A stretch of 64,000 bases of DNA, taken from positions 43,518,750-43,582,749 of the forward strand of contig NC_079509.1 in assembly GCF_030052815.1 (NCBI RefSeq). The letters are read 5' to 3'. The notes beneath the pieces are model-generated. The model was not told where the DNA came from. It did no database searches and saw only the letters and a list, made by a program, of their open reading frames with translations. This document shows positions 1 to 12,116 of this stretch, piece after piece. The stretch's first letter is position 1. Each line of letters opens with the position of its first letter. Made by a program: the position numbers and the translations under genes. The stretch is from Hevea brasiliensis. Lineage: Eukaryota; Streptophyta; Magnoliopsida; Malpighiales; Euphorbiaceae.

Positions 1-568
1 TTTCCCTTAATTCCACATTAAACCCTTAATTTCCACTATTTATTTTAGGTACCACCAATTTAATTTTTCATTTTATTTTCTAAGTGTAATACTATTTATT
101 TTTAATGGAAATTTAGGTCAAAAGACAATTCGGGGTGTCAAATGACCATAATGCCTGTTAGATTCGTTCAGATTTTTCGGTATTACCGGGTTTTGTCTGT
201 TTTTCGATTTCTCACTTTTCTTTGTACTATTTATTTAATTTTTCTTTAATCTTTCTAATGAGATTAATTCTTCAATAAGGTTCTATTTATGTCCTAAAAA
301 TGTTTTCCAGGGTTCCCCGCAGTCCAGGGCTAGTCAACGGTCCACGCCGTGACTTCCCGGTGCGGTCACCCATCGCTAGGGTTTTCGGCTCACTTAACTT
401 GGTTACATTTCTTTGCTATGATTTTTCCTTTGTTTTTCTTGTATTTTCTTTTCTTGTATTTCATTATTTTATGTCTCCTCACTCATATTGAAGTACGGTT
501 CTAGGCATCCTAGTTGTTGGGCAAAGATCAGTCACTGGAGCGATGAGCTAGAACTTTGGGGTGTTACA
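1..568 (-). mobile_element. LTR end of element J (Ty3/gypsy, Tekay-like)
   Basis: Read on the minus strand, this LTR begins at 568 with tgtaacacccc. It matches the first ~550 bases of the plus-strand LTR of element A (12761 onward), including the stretch around the cgatgggtgac block and the chromatin-rich AT tract. The rest of the LTR lies left of the window. It abuts the reverse transcriptase of H at the conserved FHPYLDRF position, so J (solo LTR or whole element) inserted into H pol. The target duplication cannot be checked because the other end is not visible. Confidence 0.8.
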
Positions 569-1680
569 AACCGATCCAAGTAAGGATGAAAGATACGGTT
601 TATTAGGACCATGAAAGCTGCTGGTGCATTCTTCAGCCCAAATGTCATCACTAGAAAATCATAGTGTCCATATCGAGTCCTGAAAGTAGTCTTAGGAACA
701 TCTATCTCCTTCACTCTCAACTGGTGATAGCCTGATCTAAGATCTATCTTGGAGAATACTCCAGCTCCCTTCAGCTGGTCAAATAGGTCTTCTACCTGAG
801 GTAAAGGATATTTATTTTTCACAGTCACCTTATTCAGCTGCCGGTAGTCTATACATAGCCGAAATGTACTGTCTTTCTTCTTTGCAAATAGCACTGGTGA
901 TCTTCAAGGCAACACACTAGGGCGTATGAAGCCCTTGTCTAGTAGCTCCTGTAATTGAACTTTCAACTCTCTCAGTTCAGTAGGTGCCATCCTATATGGA
1001 GCAATGGAGATTGGTGCAGTACCTGGCATAACCTCTATAGCAAACTCCACTTCTCTATCAGGTGGCAAACCCAGCAACTCTTCCGGAAACACATCCGAAA
1101 ATTCACATACTGTGGGAATCTCCTGTATGCTTGGGCTAGTCTTCCTAGTGTCAACCACATGTGCTAAGAAAGCCTCACAACCCTTTTTTATCATTCTTCT
1201 GGCTATTGTGGCAGATATGATAGTAGAAAGAAAACCCGTTCCTACACCCACAACTGAAATCTCATCCCCTTGCTGCTGTTTGTAGTGACATTCTCTTTAG
1301 CCGATAATCTACCATCGCCTGTTGACGTGATTACCAATCCATTCCCAATATCACATCAAACTCATGGAATGGTAGCTCAATCAAGTCAGCTGAAAACTCA
1401 TAACCCTGTATCCTCAGAGGATAACCCTTGTAGACCTTTTTCACCATGACACTATAGCCTAAAGGGTTTGTGACTTGTATGTCCTCCTCTAACTCTTCTA
1501 CTTGTACCCCTCTACCAATAGGTGGGGCAAAGCACACATAAGAATGTGTGGAGCCAGGATCAATTAATGCACATACAGATAGATCATAAAGTGAGAAAGT
1601 ACCCCTTATGACATCAGCTAGCTCTAGCTCATCTCGAGCTCTCATAGCATAAGCACGGGGTGCTACTCTAGTCTCCTACC
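569..1680 (-). pseudogene. H pol fragment: aspartic protease and reverse transcriptase N-terminal half
   Basis: On the minus strand, frames at 1645-1331, 1251-904 and 894-569 together cover a Ty3/gypsy protease and the start of reverse transcriptase. The protease shows the catalytic-loop motif IDPGSTHSY and the downstream VILGMDW. The RT shows YRMAPTELRELK, the [19 protein letters not shown] block, [13 protein letters not shown] (first catalytic Asp) and [13 protein letters not shown]. It stops at FHPYLDRF where J begins, so the FIDDILV active-site strand is missing. Several frameshifts and stops separate the frames, so it is non-functional. Within the element it follows gag directly. Family assignment is firm; activity is excluded. 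Confidence 0.9.
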
Positions 1681-1681
1681 T

Positions 1682-2930
1682 CTAAACTGTCTCTGCAGTA
1701 GGCCTCTGTGATGTACCAGCTATATCAGGCCTCGCAGGTCTTCTACCCCTCTGTGCTGCTGGGGTAGGTCTCTTTGTCTGGGGTGGAACAGTGGGAACAC
1801 TAGCATTCCTCTGTGGACAATCCTTTAGGAAGTGATTCGTAGACCCACATCTGAAACACCCACCAGTTAACAATCTACACTCTCCTCTGTGGCGCTTGCC
1901 ATAATATGTACAAGCTGGTGGTGGGGTTGATCCCTGTGCAGCTGAACCTGGAGAACTACCCACTGATGCACCAGACTGTCCTCCTCCTCTCCTTGGAGCA
2001 AATTGGGATCTCTGCTTTTTACCTCGACCCTGAGTCTGACCCTGAGGCTCCTTGGGCCTCTTACTACCCGTGTCTGCTGAACTAGACTGACCAGATCCAG
2101 AACCCCTCTTACATTGCCTGTCCTTTCTGGACTGCTCTTTATTTCTGACTCTCTCCACATCAAGGGTCGATGCTACCAACTGGGCGAAATTTGTGAAGCG
2201 ATGAGATGTGACTATCAACTTGAAGTTGTCATTCAGTCCGTCCTCAAACCTTCTACATTTATTAGTTTCTGTGGGCATCAACTCCAATGCATATCCTCTA
2301 AGTCTCACAAATTCTCGCTCATATTCAGAGACTGCAAGCAACCTCTGTCTCAGTGCCAGAAATTCTCTCCTTCTGGCCTCCAAGTACACACGGCTAATGT
2401 ATTTCTTTCTAAATTCAGCCAGAAAGAACTCCTAGGTGATATGTTTAGGCTGTACCACTCTCGATACTATCACCCACCATTTATATGCATTCTCCTATAG
2501 CAGTGACAGAGCACACTCCAACTGCTGCTCTGGGGTGCACTGCAACTGCTGCAATACCCTCTCTATCCTCTCCAGCCAATACTTTGCTGCAGCTGGATTA
2601 TCCTCCTTCTTACCCCTGAAGTCAACTGCCCCATACTTTTGCAGTATCTCTAGTGAGGATCTGTGTACAGGTTGCGACTGTGGGGGAGGTGGTGGCTGTA
2701 CAGGTGGTGATGGCTATGGTTGTGGCTGTGGAGGTGGAGGTGGCTGTGGTATAGCTCTGGTGACCTGACGGAGCAGCTGAGTCATCTATTCTAGGAAGGC
2801 CTGCTGTGCTCTCCCTATAGTACCACGGGATGACTTAGCTCTATTGCTTCCCTCCCTACTAGGAGCAGGTGCGGGTGCTTGACTCTCTACCTTCTCCTCT
2901 ATAAGTTCTCGAGGTCTATGCAGATGCCAT
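1682..2930 (-). pseudogene. H gag (Tekay-type capsid/nucleocapsid), broken
   Basis: Likely start is the ATG at 2930-2928 (minus), in the same place as the start of B gag; an in-frame stop follows within five codons. The best frame, 2389-1682, carries the C-terminal capsid part (SLRQ-like, VSEYEREFVRLRGYA, CRRFEDGLNDN) and a basic linker. A zinc knuckle follows, CFRCGSTNHFLKDC, matching CX2CX4HX4C. Upstream, translated pieces between 2400 and 2780 cover the capsid core in other frames. Gag would form the virus-like particle and bind genomic RNA. It precedes the protease without a separate start. Stops and frameshifts make it a pseudogene. Confidence 0.88.
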
Positions 2931-3055
2931 TGATCCTATAAAATAGACAAAGAACAAATTTGTATTAGTGTCACCTCGACTCTATTAAAAGGCCCATGCA
3001 TGTGATGCACTCTATCTATTTCAAACTATCTAGGTCTAGGACAGCCTAAATCTCT

Positions 3056-3067
3056 GCTCTGATACCA
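3056..3067 (-). other. H primer-binding site (initiator tRNA-Met type)
   Basis: The plus strand reads gctctgatacca, so the minus strand reads tggtatcagagc, the standard plant iMet complement. It lies 6 bases inside the LTR edge at 3074, which fixes the 5' LTR boundary and the element's orientation. Confidence 0.9.
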
Positions 3068-3073
3068 CTAAAA

Positions 3074-3609
3074 TGTGACGCCCCTTACCCGTCTGTTGTA
3101 TAGCCAAGCAAGAAGTGCCACATTCGTTGTCGGAATACCCTATCTTATCTTATCATGTTCGTTGTAAATTTTTAATATCATTTAAAAATGGTAATCCATG
3201 TGTAATTTTTTAATTTTTTTTTATAGAAAGCCGGACAGAGCCTCCTCTTTTTTGTTAGCATCTGGTGGGTTCCACTAGTTACCTGTTAACATGTTCATAT
3301 TCATTTCACACTTTTACATATCATATTCTACTATATCATATCATTCACAATTATTTATGTGATCTCCAAAAGGTATCATCTATTGCATTCATATAGAAAT
3401 TCATAGACAATAATTTAAAAGTTTACATTACAATCTCAAAGTTTAATTACAATCCAAAATGAAATACATCATGGATTTATGAACAAAGAACCAAAAAAAC
3501 AAAATCTAGACATATATGGGCCCTAATAACAAAATTACAACTGTCGAGGTGACTAGTAGACACTGGCAAATCTGATCGGCCTCTGTATGAGCACTACTGC
3601 TGCTGCTGC
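3074..3609 (-). repeat. H 5' LTR, 3' end portion (split by element I)
   Basis: Begins (minus-strand 3' end) with tgtgacgcccctt, the counterpart of the B LTR terminus. It runs to a (CTG)n stretch at 3597-3609 where I inserted. The last five bases, gctgc, are the target duplication repeated at 9193-9197. Confidence 0.85.
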
Positions 3610-4193
3610 TGTCACACCTTACCCCTCTGTAAGGCATAACATGATCCCATAGAATACTAATGAACTACCGAACTTCACCTACCGATAACTCATTAAGTAT
3701 CCTACAAGGGATTTTAAAACAATTTTCTTACATTTTGGAAGTGGTGAGCATTTTGGTAGGAATTAAAAACCATTTATTCAAAGTTTAAATACTAGTGAAA
3801 ATTTTTGTCCATTTAAATTTTGCTGCAAATTTTATAAAAATTTTGACAGAGTTCCATTTGTAATTGGAGAAAACAGTTCTTCAAATACCTGAGAAAAACA
3901 CTTCCAAAAATTTTTCACAACTCCCAACCTTCAATAAATCTCAATCAACTCAATTCAATCACTTCAAAGTAATTCCACAATACAAATAAAAATTCATCAT
4001 CTCAAAATATTTAATACTTCATTCACAAGGCATAAAACATGAAATTCACATGTACAAATATTAAATTTACAGAAGGAAATCCAAAAATAATATTATTACA
4101 ATTTATTTACAACTGCTCAACTTTCATTGATGCATACAACATTTCTATATTTACATCAAGATTATCTACAAGGGTATAAAATAATACCCGTAC
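3610..4193 (-). repeat. I 3' LTR remnant (only its 3'-terminal ~584 bp)
   Basis: Nearly identical to 5752-6335 of the same element. The copies part company after ataatacccgtaca: the 5' LTR continues for another ~2.85 kb, while here gag-protease sequence begins at once. It is therefore a truncated LTR joined to internal DNA by deletion. Confidence 0.9.
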
Positions 4194-5562
4194 ATCAAGT
4201 AGAACACATCACACTAGCACTAACATACGAATGTGTGGAGTTAGGATCAAATAACACATATACATCTTGGTCAAGGATGGAGAAAATACTAGCTACTACA
4301 TCTGATGTTTCAGCTTCCTCCCTCTGATGCATGGTATATACACTGACTGGTGCGCCACTGGGTACTGGCTGTTTAACAGTGCTTTGACTTCCAGGGGTGT
4401 TACCCGGACCCCTACCTCTGCCTCTACCTCTAGCAGCTGACTGTGACCCTCTAGGTGCAGAGACTTGGGCTGATCCTTCAGATGTAGCAAAAGATCCAGA
4501 CCAGCACGGACTAGCGCAATCCTTAGCGAAATGTCCGCTCCCTCCACAATTAAAACATGCACCGGTGGCCTTGAAACAAACCCCGCCATGAGTTTTACCA
4601 CAAGTTTCACACTGCCGGACTGATAGAGCTCCTCGGGGTGTCTACTGGGTCTGCTGACCAGACCGGGGTGGTCGTTGGCCAGAAAATCTGCCTCTGCCAG
4701 ATCTACGGGAGCTGGATCCCCCAAACTGTTTTATCTTGCCAGAACCACTTTCAGATGCTTGTCCAGTAGTCTTTTCAGTCTTATCTTTTTCTTGTGTACC
4801 TTTCTTCACTGCCCCTTCTGATTCTATCCTTTCCAGTTCCAGGGCCTGTGAGATCAATTCAGCAAAATTCTGATGTCGGAAACCCACGACTTGCATCCTC
4901 AGATTCGGCCTTAGCACGGACTCAAACCTCTTGCATCTATCTCTGGGGGTGGAGATTAAGCTTCCAGCATAGTGGCTTAGCCTTGAAAAGTCTCTCTCAT
5001 ATTCTGCTATGGTTCTGTCCCCTTGTTTCAAACTCAGGAATTCTTGTAACTTCATATCCACATATGCATCGGGAACCAACTTCTGCCTGAATTCCCTCAG
5101 GAAGTCTGTCCATGTCAGCACAGGTGGCTCAACCAGGCTGTGGGGGATGGTCTTCCACCATTCATACGCATCCCCTTGTAATAAGGAAACAAAATACTCG
5201 AACTTCATCTCTTCCGTACACTGCAGTTTTTTGAAAACTCGTTCCATTCTTTCCAACCACTGTTCTGCCTCCAGTGGATCCACAGTGCCTTTAAACTCGG
5301 TGGCCCCAAATTTCATCAATTTTTCATATTGCCGAGCTGAAGGCTGTGGTTGTGCTACAGGTACTGGCATCTGAGCTTGGGGTGGCACATTACCCGCCAT
5401 TTGCTAGAAAAATGCAGCCATCTGTTGTATAAACTGAGCAGGGAACTGCGGTGCTGGAGCAGGAGCTGAAGTGGCTGACCCACTCGCATTCTAGAGTGCT
5501 GGGGCTTCCCGTTGAACCTCAGCCTCAACAGATTGTTCTTCGGAATGATCTCCTCCTTCCAT
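4194..5562 (-). pseudogene. I gag and protease start, with CAG-to-TAG stops
   Basis: Gag starts at the ATG 5562-5560 (minus), just inside the PBS leader. The reading frame runs through the capsid core (GATEFKGTVDPLEAEQWLER, LLQGDAYEWWKTI, YERDFSRLSHYAG, CKRFESVLRPN), a basic Ser/Gly/Arg tail and the zinc knuckle CFNCGGSGHFAKDC. It ends in the protease motif region FDPNSTHSYVSASV, where the deletion joint with the LTR lies. Three in-frame TAG codons, at 5491-5493, 5404-5406 and 4639-4641, sit where relatives have Gln; a change to the frame occurs near 4640. No RT, RNase H or integrase remains. The product would be the particle protein. Confidence 0.9.
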
Positions 5563-5731
5563 TCTGTTTTCTCAAAATTTCTACTTCCTAAGATTAAACA
5601 CAAGGAGGTTGACCTCCGTTAATGCATATTCATGATGTAAATATGTCATATGTATCAATTAAGGACACTTGAGCAGTTGTACTTATCAATAAAATGTTCA
5701 TACACATAGTCAAAATTTATTGAAAAACCAT

Positions 5732-5743
5732 GCTCTGATACCA
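5732..5743 (-). other. I primer-binding site (initiator tRNA-Met type)
   Basis: Plus strand gctctgatacca, the reverse complement of the iMet PBS, eight bases from the LTR edge at 5752. Confidence 0.9.
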
Positions 5744-6399
5744 CTAAAATATGTCACACCTTACCCCTCTGCAAGGCATAACATGATCCCGTAGAATACT
5801 AATGAACTACTGAACTTCACCTACCGATAACTCATTAAGTATCCTACAAGGGATTTTAAAACAATTTTCTTACATTTTGGAAGTGGTGAGCATTTTGGTA
5901 GGAATTAAAAACCATTTATTCAAAGTTTAAATACTAGTGAAAATTTTTGTCCATTTAAATTTTGCCGCAAATTTTATAAAAATTTTGACAGAGTTTCGTT
6001 TGTAATTGGAGAAAACAGTTCTTCAAATACCTAAGAAAAACACTTCCAAAAATTTTTCACAACTCCTAACCTTTAATAAATCTCAATCAACTCAATTCAA
6101 TCACTTCAAAGTAATTCCACAATACAAATCAAAATTCATCATCTCAAAATATTTAATACTTCATTCACAAGGCATAAAACATGAAATTCACTTGTACAAA
6201 TATTAAATTTACAGAAGGAAATCCAAAAATAATATTATTACAATTTATTTACAACTGCTCAACTTTTATTGATACATACAACATTTCTATATTTACATCA
6301 AGATTGTCTACAAGGGTATAAAATAATACCCGTACAAAATGATCGATGTGGTCCACAATTCGATAGTAGCTCACTCTGCTGCTTTCTCCTTGCTCTTAT

Positions 6400-6443
6400 C
6401 TGCGACAGCAAAATAAGCTATCGCTGAGTATAAAAATACTCAG
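6400..6443 (-). promoter_or_regulatory. I double hairpin and putative splice acceptor
   Basis: In minus-strand order, an 8-bp perfect stem (6443-6436 with 6431-6424; ctgagtat/atactcag) is followed by a second 8-bp stem (6424-6417 with 6409-6402; gcgatagc/gctgtcgc, one G-U pair). AG follows directly, its last base at 6400. The same arrangement recurs in A, B, C and D with different stem sequences. Confidence 0.6.
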
Positions 6444-8396
6444 TGGTGCACAATAAAAATTTAGAATGCAATACATAAATCATTCTTTAGTGAAACATGA
6501 TTTAAATATTTCTCAAATTATCAAAGCTCACAATAACACAATTTAGTCAAACAATTTCATAAACACAGTGTTGCCAAAGTCATACACAACTTAAGCCATG
6601 ACACAAAATTTCCGATGAATGCCGTGTTGTACACCACGACAAAGCAATCTACAACCCCATTAATCGAAATCAATGAGGGAGGTGGCTAGCTAGCTAATGA
6701 GTACTCATCCGATCTCAACCTCAATTGGTAAACCAGAGAGGGAGGAAAATAAACGATCTCAACCCCATAAATGGAGGAGGAATAGTGTGATACTGTCATG
6801 CTAAGTGTGAACACAAAATCAATTCAAAACAATTTATTTAAATAATTTATGAGAAATCTGATCAATTTCCAAAGTCATATTTGTGATTATAAAATGGCAA
6901 CACAGTGCATAATTAATCACAGAAGTCAAATTTTTGAGAATAAAATATTTAAACAAGAATTATTGTGCACAAACCTGACGTGAGTCGCCTCTAGGCCTTG
7001 ACTCAGTCTCTCAAAGCTTCCAAATCTTTTTCAGCTGAAACACACAGTTTCATAGTGTTTCAGTACCATAACTTAACATAAGTCCGAAAATAAATTTAAC
7101 TTTATTTTTACTAGTTCTATTGCATTAAATTCGACGTTCTCGAAGTTTTTGTGTTTCGGGTTACTATTCACTATACTATCCAAGTCAAATTGTTGACTTT
7201 TTAAGACTTAATATGTATGAGCACTCCAACTTCACCCACATACCACATTTTGGTCATTAAATTTGTTGGTTTTGGTCATTTTCTCAAAGCTTAAATCCTT
7301 TTGGCTAAATTGTCAAATTTTCAGTTTTAGTGCTCCAAGTTGCACTGTTCCATTGGTCAATCTACTGTTGGAATTTGGCAAAACTTCCTTCATAGAAAAT
7401 GTTCCTTAATGTCTTAAGTTTATTCTCCTTTTGAATCACCCCAATTGGAGTTTTGTAGCTCAAGTTATGGCCCTTTGAATCAGGGCTGCCAGATGGAAAA
7501 TAACCCAGATTTTCTGGGCAAAGTTTGTTGCTGGCAGTTTTGGGTCACCAACTTGGGGTGGCCAAATGGCTTGGTTGCTGGCAGAATTTGGACTTGTGTT
7601 CTTCACGAAAGTTTTAGGTCTATATCTCATCTAATCACTGGTAAAATTTCAGGTCAATTTGACCTGCCTAGCTCGAGTTATGACCAAATGAACAAACACT
7701 GTTTATTTGGTCAGTTTGTACAGTGGCAGACTGCTCTTACTCAACTTTGGTCAATTTGTTCACTAGGTTTTGGTCACTTGTTGGGCATGGTTCCTAAATG
7801 AAAATTGTGTCATTTTATGTCTATTTTCATCCCCAATTGGTATCATATCAATTGGACTTGTAAAATTTCAGTTTTGGTCCTTCAAAGTTGACTTGGTCAT
7901 GCTGCCAGCAGCATGACCATACAACCTCCGAATTTGGCTTCCATTCCAACAATTCAAACACAACTCATTTGGTCACAATTGACCATTTTTCACTTCCCAA
8001 TAGGTCAAACACACAATTTACTCACTTCTTCAAATTTTTGCTTCAAAATCCTAAGTCCCAAAACCCTAACTCACTTAATTTGTTACATTATACTAATTCT
8101 AACCATACAAACACAATTCCTCAACTCATTCAAGCTTTCTAACATATTTTATCCAATCAAACTCATGCAATTCTCACCCCTACATAGGTTGGATGAATTT
8201 TCTTTTGGTCCTCTAGAGATATTTTCTTTTCATTTCAAGTATATTTCTAGGTTAATTAAGCTATGAACATAACTAAATCAACTAACAAATCAAGTTTAGT
8301 TTACTAACCTTGTGTGCAGAATTTTCTTCTCCCTTTTCTTCAAGTTTTCTTTTCTTTCTTTCCCTTAGATCTTGTTTTCTAGTTGCCCAAACAAGT

Positions 8397-8404
8397 CTTA
8401 TATA
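8397..8404 (-). promoter_or_regulatory. I LTR TATA-like box
   Basis: Minus strand reads tatataag, about 790 bp inside the LTR and about 90 bp before the donor-like GTTAGT at 8308. It is a candidate RNA polymerase II core promoter; the start site cannot be located from sequence. Confidence 0.45.
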
Positions 8405-9197
8405 TGGTAGACTATTTTTTTGTGGTGGGATTTTTAGTTCTTCAAGCTCACAATAGAGCTTTCATGGTGGTTTTGTGAGGGAGAGAAGAGAGTGACATTT
8501 TTGGGAGAAGATGAAGATGACTTTTTGTTTTTTTTTTTTCTTTTCTTTTCTCTAATTTAACTTATGGAAGACCACAAAAATCTAAATTAATAATTAACTT
8601 AATTAATTTATTTTATGACATCATGCATGAGGTCATGCATGATGTCATCACCTTTTTACTTTTTCATTTTCCTTTTTTTTTTTCTATTAGTTCTTTAATT
8701 TAATTCTCGATTCTGAAATTTTCTTTTCTCCGATTTTATTTGACAGTTAGGTCAGGAGTCAGTTCTCGGGGTCAATTGACCAAATTGCCCCTCACCGGTT
8801 CATCCCGGTTTGCAAATAATTCTATATTTCTTTCGACTCCCTGACCTAATTATTTGACTGGTTTAACAGTTCTTTTTCGTGATTTTCTCTTTTCCACTGT
8901 GTTCATAGGGGTCCTAAGGACCGCAGCGTCACATTTTACGGTTCGAAATTTGAGTTTAAAATGACTTCGTTGTCGTTCCCGAGGAGGTCACCCATCGCTG
9001 TGACTCTCGGCTCGCTTAACCTCTTATGTTCTGTTTTTCTTATTTATACTTAACTAATTGAACATTATTAATTATTTGTATTTATGGCTTCTCTAGTTGT
9101 CTTAAGTATGGTTCTAATCCCCTTAATTGTCCGGACCGACTCCAATCACTAGAATAGTGAAATATACCAGGCTATACAATAGGGGTGTTACAGCTGC

Positions 9198-12116
9198 TGC
9201 GGCTGCGGGGACTGGTCTCTAATATCTACGTGATGGAAAACCAATGTACTAAGCATAATGTTTAGTGGTGCATAATTTATAATAACAATAATTAAATAAT
9301 TAAAATGATAATTCTATATGGCAATTCATAATTTCTAGGTATTTTACATTTTTATTGCACTCTGAGAATAATTGAAATTATCAGGATCTTTTCTGTTTAC
9401 CTATTGTATATTAAGTCTTAATTAATTTTTATGAGTGCCCAAGAAACCTATAACAGATTACAAAAACTGGATACACGAGAGTATACTAGTTAGACATCCA
9501 TATGCCTATCCAGTATATGTCAGTCATGTCAGGGATGAAGCCTACGGGCAGGCATTTAAGCCAGATATAATATTAGGCACAATGGCCAACGGGTAGGCAT
9601 AAGGCCTGTAGAACAATCATGTCAAACAGTTTTTATCTATTAATGATTATTTTTATGGGCAGTACTTCTATCTATGGTCCCTAATTGGTATACCAATTGA
9701 TCAAAATTAAATAAGTAAGTCTAGATATACTATGGGCAATTACACATTATTACTTATTTATTTGAAATGTTCATACCACTTTACAGTGGGAAAATAGGTT
9801 CCACATACCCCTTTCATATGGTTTAGTATTTAATGGCTTGTTAGGGTTAAATTCCCACCATAAGATAATTTATCTCATGGACTCTTCTTTGGTTTTAGTT
9901 TTTGTGTCTTACTTTTACCTATCTATTTGATCAGTTTGTAGCCACTGTTTGGCCACACTTCCTTCATGGAAGTTGTTCCTCTATGTCTTATTTTTATTTT
10001 CCCTTTTGAATCATGTAAATTTGATTTTTATAACTCAAGTTATAGTTGGATAACCATAACTGATTCATTTCTAGATTTTGGTTCCTTAACTAGGTAACTT
10101 TTGGACTTAGAGTTTACCTAATTAATGGAACATGTTGCAGTCACTTTTAGGCATAGTGATCCTTATAGAAATTGTTTCCCTATGTCTTGTGGTCACTTAG
10201 AAATTTTAATCACAATTTTTCTAGTTTTGTGGAATTATTTATGGCCAATTAACTGACCTAGACTCCTGTACCCTGTGTTAACAGGACTTCAGTTCAAGTC
10301 AGTGATTACAGGTCAATTTTTAAGGTTCTTACAGGCAGAATTTGAGGATGGTTTCTAAAACAAAGTTGGAGCCCTATTTCTTAGGTTTTTGGATGGATAT
10401 AGCTCATCCCAATTAGATTTTTCTAGTGGGAGATATGACTAAAAGACTGTTCTTGGGTTAAATGAAGTTTGGTTAGATTCTAGGTTTTGATGTATTAACT
10501 TATTCTAAAAATTTGACCTAGTTCTCTAGATTTCTGGGTTTTGATCAAAATACCAATTTTGTAGATCTATGTCTTTTGGACATTTTTCCACTAGTTTCAT
10601 CACATTTGAGTTCTTTTAGACCAAGTTATGGCCATTTTTCGAAAACTGGTCGGGTAAGTTTTTGTCAAGTAGTTTCTGGATAACCTAGTTATGGACAGTT
10701 TTGTGACCCAACTTAGGCTAGCAATTTGGTTTGGTTTAAGCATTGTTGGGTTTAGTGGTCTTCATGAAAATTGTAGCCTCATGTCTAATCTTTCCGATAG
10801 TACAAAATTCAGGTCATTTGGACCAGTATAGAGAGAGTTATGACCAAATGAATATGTACTGCTCATTTGGTCATTTTCTGGGTTTTGTGCAGGGTCATTC
10901 GGATTTGGGTAGAAAATTGGTTAGGATTTTAATGAAATTTGGGCATGGTGTCTTCATGAAAAATGGGCTATTTTGGGTCTAGTTTCACCTCCATTTGCCC
11001 TCATGCCAATTGGAGTCACATAATTTTAGTTATGGTTCATTAAACACACTAGACTCATTGAGTCCCAAACCTGCAGAAAAAGCACTCCCAATTTTTCAAT
11101 TTCCTCCAACTCCCATAGTTCAATTTGACATTTATGGCACTTCTAAATATCATCAACACATCTCAACAATTCCAATTGCAAAGTATAATACAAAAGTATC
11201 AAAGTTAGGTTAAACCCTAACTCACAATTTTAATCTCATGAAATCTCAATGTAATTCAACTTCTACTACTGATAAATGCATCAATCAACGTCACTAAATC
11301 AATTTATATACATTAAAGTCATCAAAGACCATCACTTACCATGGGTACCGAACATTCACTCCCCTCATAACTCACCAATTTCTTTTAATTTCTTACAAAT
11401 TTCACTTCATCTTAACCTTAATTCGGGGATTAACAAAGTGAGAAAGGAAGATTAGGCACTAACCTCTTGTGACCCAACTTCAAACTTCCCAAAACCTTAA
11501 CTTTCCTTCTTCTTATGGGTACCAATAGCTTCCTTATGATGTGGGTTAAAGTTTTAATGAAGAGGGCTAAGAGTTTTGGTGAGTAAATGAGGAGAGAATC
11601 AAGCTTTAAGCTTGAACAAAAATGGTGAAAAAAGGAACCAAGGCAGCCGGCCAAGGGAGAGAGAAGAGGAAGAAGAAGATGGCTTGGTAGGTGGGTTTTG
11701 TCATCTTGTGTCTATTTATATACATATACTTATTGTACTTTAAATTTTTATAATTTCATAAGTCTTTTTCTTTTCTAAATTCATATAGTTTATAATTTTA
11801 ATTTATTTTAATTATTTTAATTCTGTCAAATTTTAATTTGACATTTAGGTCAAAATTTACCTCTGGGAGTGAAATGACTAAAATGCCCTTCATGGTACTC
11901 ATTAGTTATTATTATTATTTTTGTACCAATTAATAAATTCTCTTAAATTTTATTTTATTTTCTCTAAAATTTTCCTATATTTTCTTAACATTTATTCCAT
12001 CAACTTATGCTTCCTCACTATAGTTTACGTGTACTTCCAGAAATTCTGGCTGTCCGAACAGATATTAGTCATCAGAACAGTAGAGTGTACGGACTACCTA
12101 TGGTGTGGGCGTTACA
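9198..12116 (-). repeat. H 5' LTR, main portion
   Basis: Continues the LTR interrupted by I. Its minus-strand 5' end, tgtaacgcccacacc, is at 12116; a conserved block (tccgtaca, gaac) matches the start of the B LTR. A TATA-like box (tatataaataga) lies at 11722-11711 and a donor-like GAG|GTTAGTG at 11463. A decayed hairpin lies at 9249-9265, with TAG ending at 9226. The plus-strand frame at 10743-10982 is an antisense shadow of the LTR module repeats. This stretch is otherwise AT-rich and non-coding. Confidence 0.85.
11711..11722 (-). promoter_or_regulatory. H LTR TATA box
   Basis: Minus strand reads tatataaataga, a near-ideal plant TATA element, about 400 bp inside the LTR from its 5' end. 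It implies that most of the LTR downstream would be transcribed leader. Confidence 0.5.

Larger units (their letters stand above)
3610..9192 (-). mobile_element. Element I: Tekay-type retrotransposon with internal deletion
   Basis: Minus-strand element inside the LTR of H. It is bounded by tgtcacacc at 3610 and gggtgttaca ending at 9192, with a perfect 5-bp target duplication gctgc (3605-3609 and 9193-9197). It keeps a full 3.44-kb 5' LTR, the PBS, gag and the beginning of protease. The rest of pol and most of the 3' LTR were lost in a single deletion near 4193. Confidence 0.92.
5752..9192 (-). repeat. I 5' LTR, full length (~3.44 kb)
   Basis: Minus-strand LTR from tgtaacacccctattg (9192) to the tgtgaca end (5752). 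It contains, in its own 5' to 3' order: a TATA-like box at 8404-8397, a splice-donor-like AAG|GTTAGT at 8309/8308, about 200-bp diverged module repeats, three small hairpins near 6800-6655, and the double hairpin 6443-6402 followed by GCAG at 6400. Short chance frames are present, but none resembles a known protein. Confidence 0.9.
569..12116 (-). mobile_element. Element H: degraded Tekay-type Ty3/gypsy retrotransposon
   Basis: Order on the minus strand: 5' LTR (12116 to 9198, then 3609 to 3074), a primer-binding site for initiator tRNA-Met, gag, protease and the N-terminal half of reverse transcriptase. J interrupts it at 568. The LTR belongs to the same family as complete element B: its start, its end (tgtgacgcccctt) and its hairpins correspond. 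Element I is inserted inside the 5' LTR. RNase H, integrase and the 3' LTR are outside the window or lost. Confidence 0.85.

Noticed and set aside
1004..1285. Plus-strand frames over the H pol region
   Set aside because: Shadows of the minus-strand protease and RT, which have conserved motifs.
3591..3609. (CTG)n as a triplet-expansion locus
   Set aside because: Only a few units; it is simply the insertion target of I in the H LTR, partly duplicated as gctgc.
7445..8266. Plus-strand frames of 84-118 codons as host genes
   Set aside because: They lie within the I LTR, have no known domain, and recur as antisense module frames in other LTRs; kept only as a low-interest coding question.
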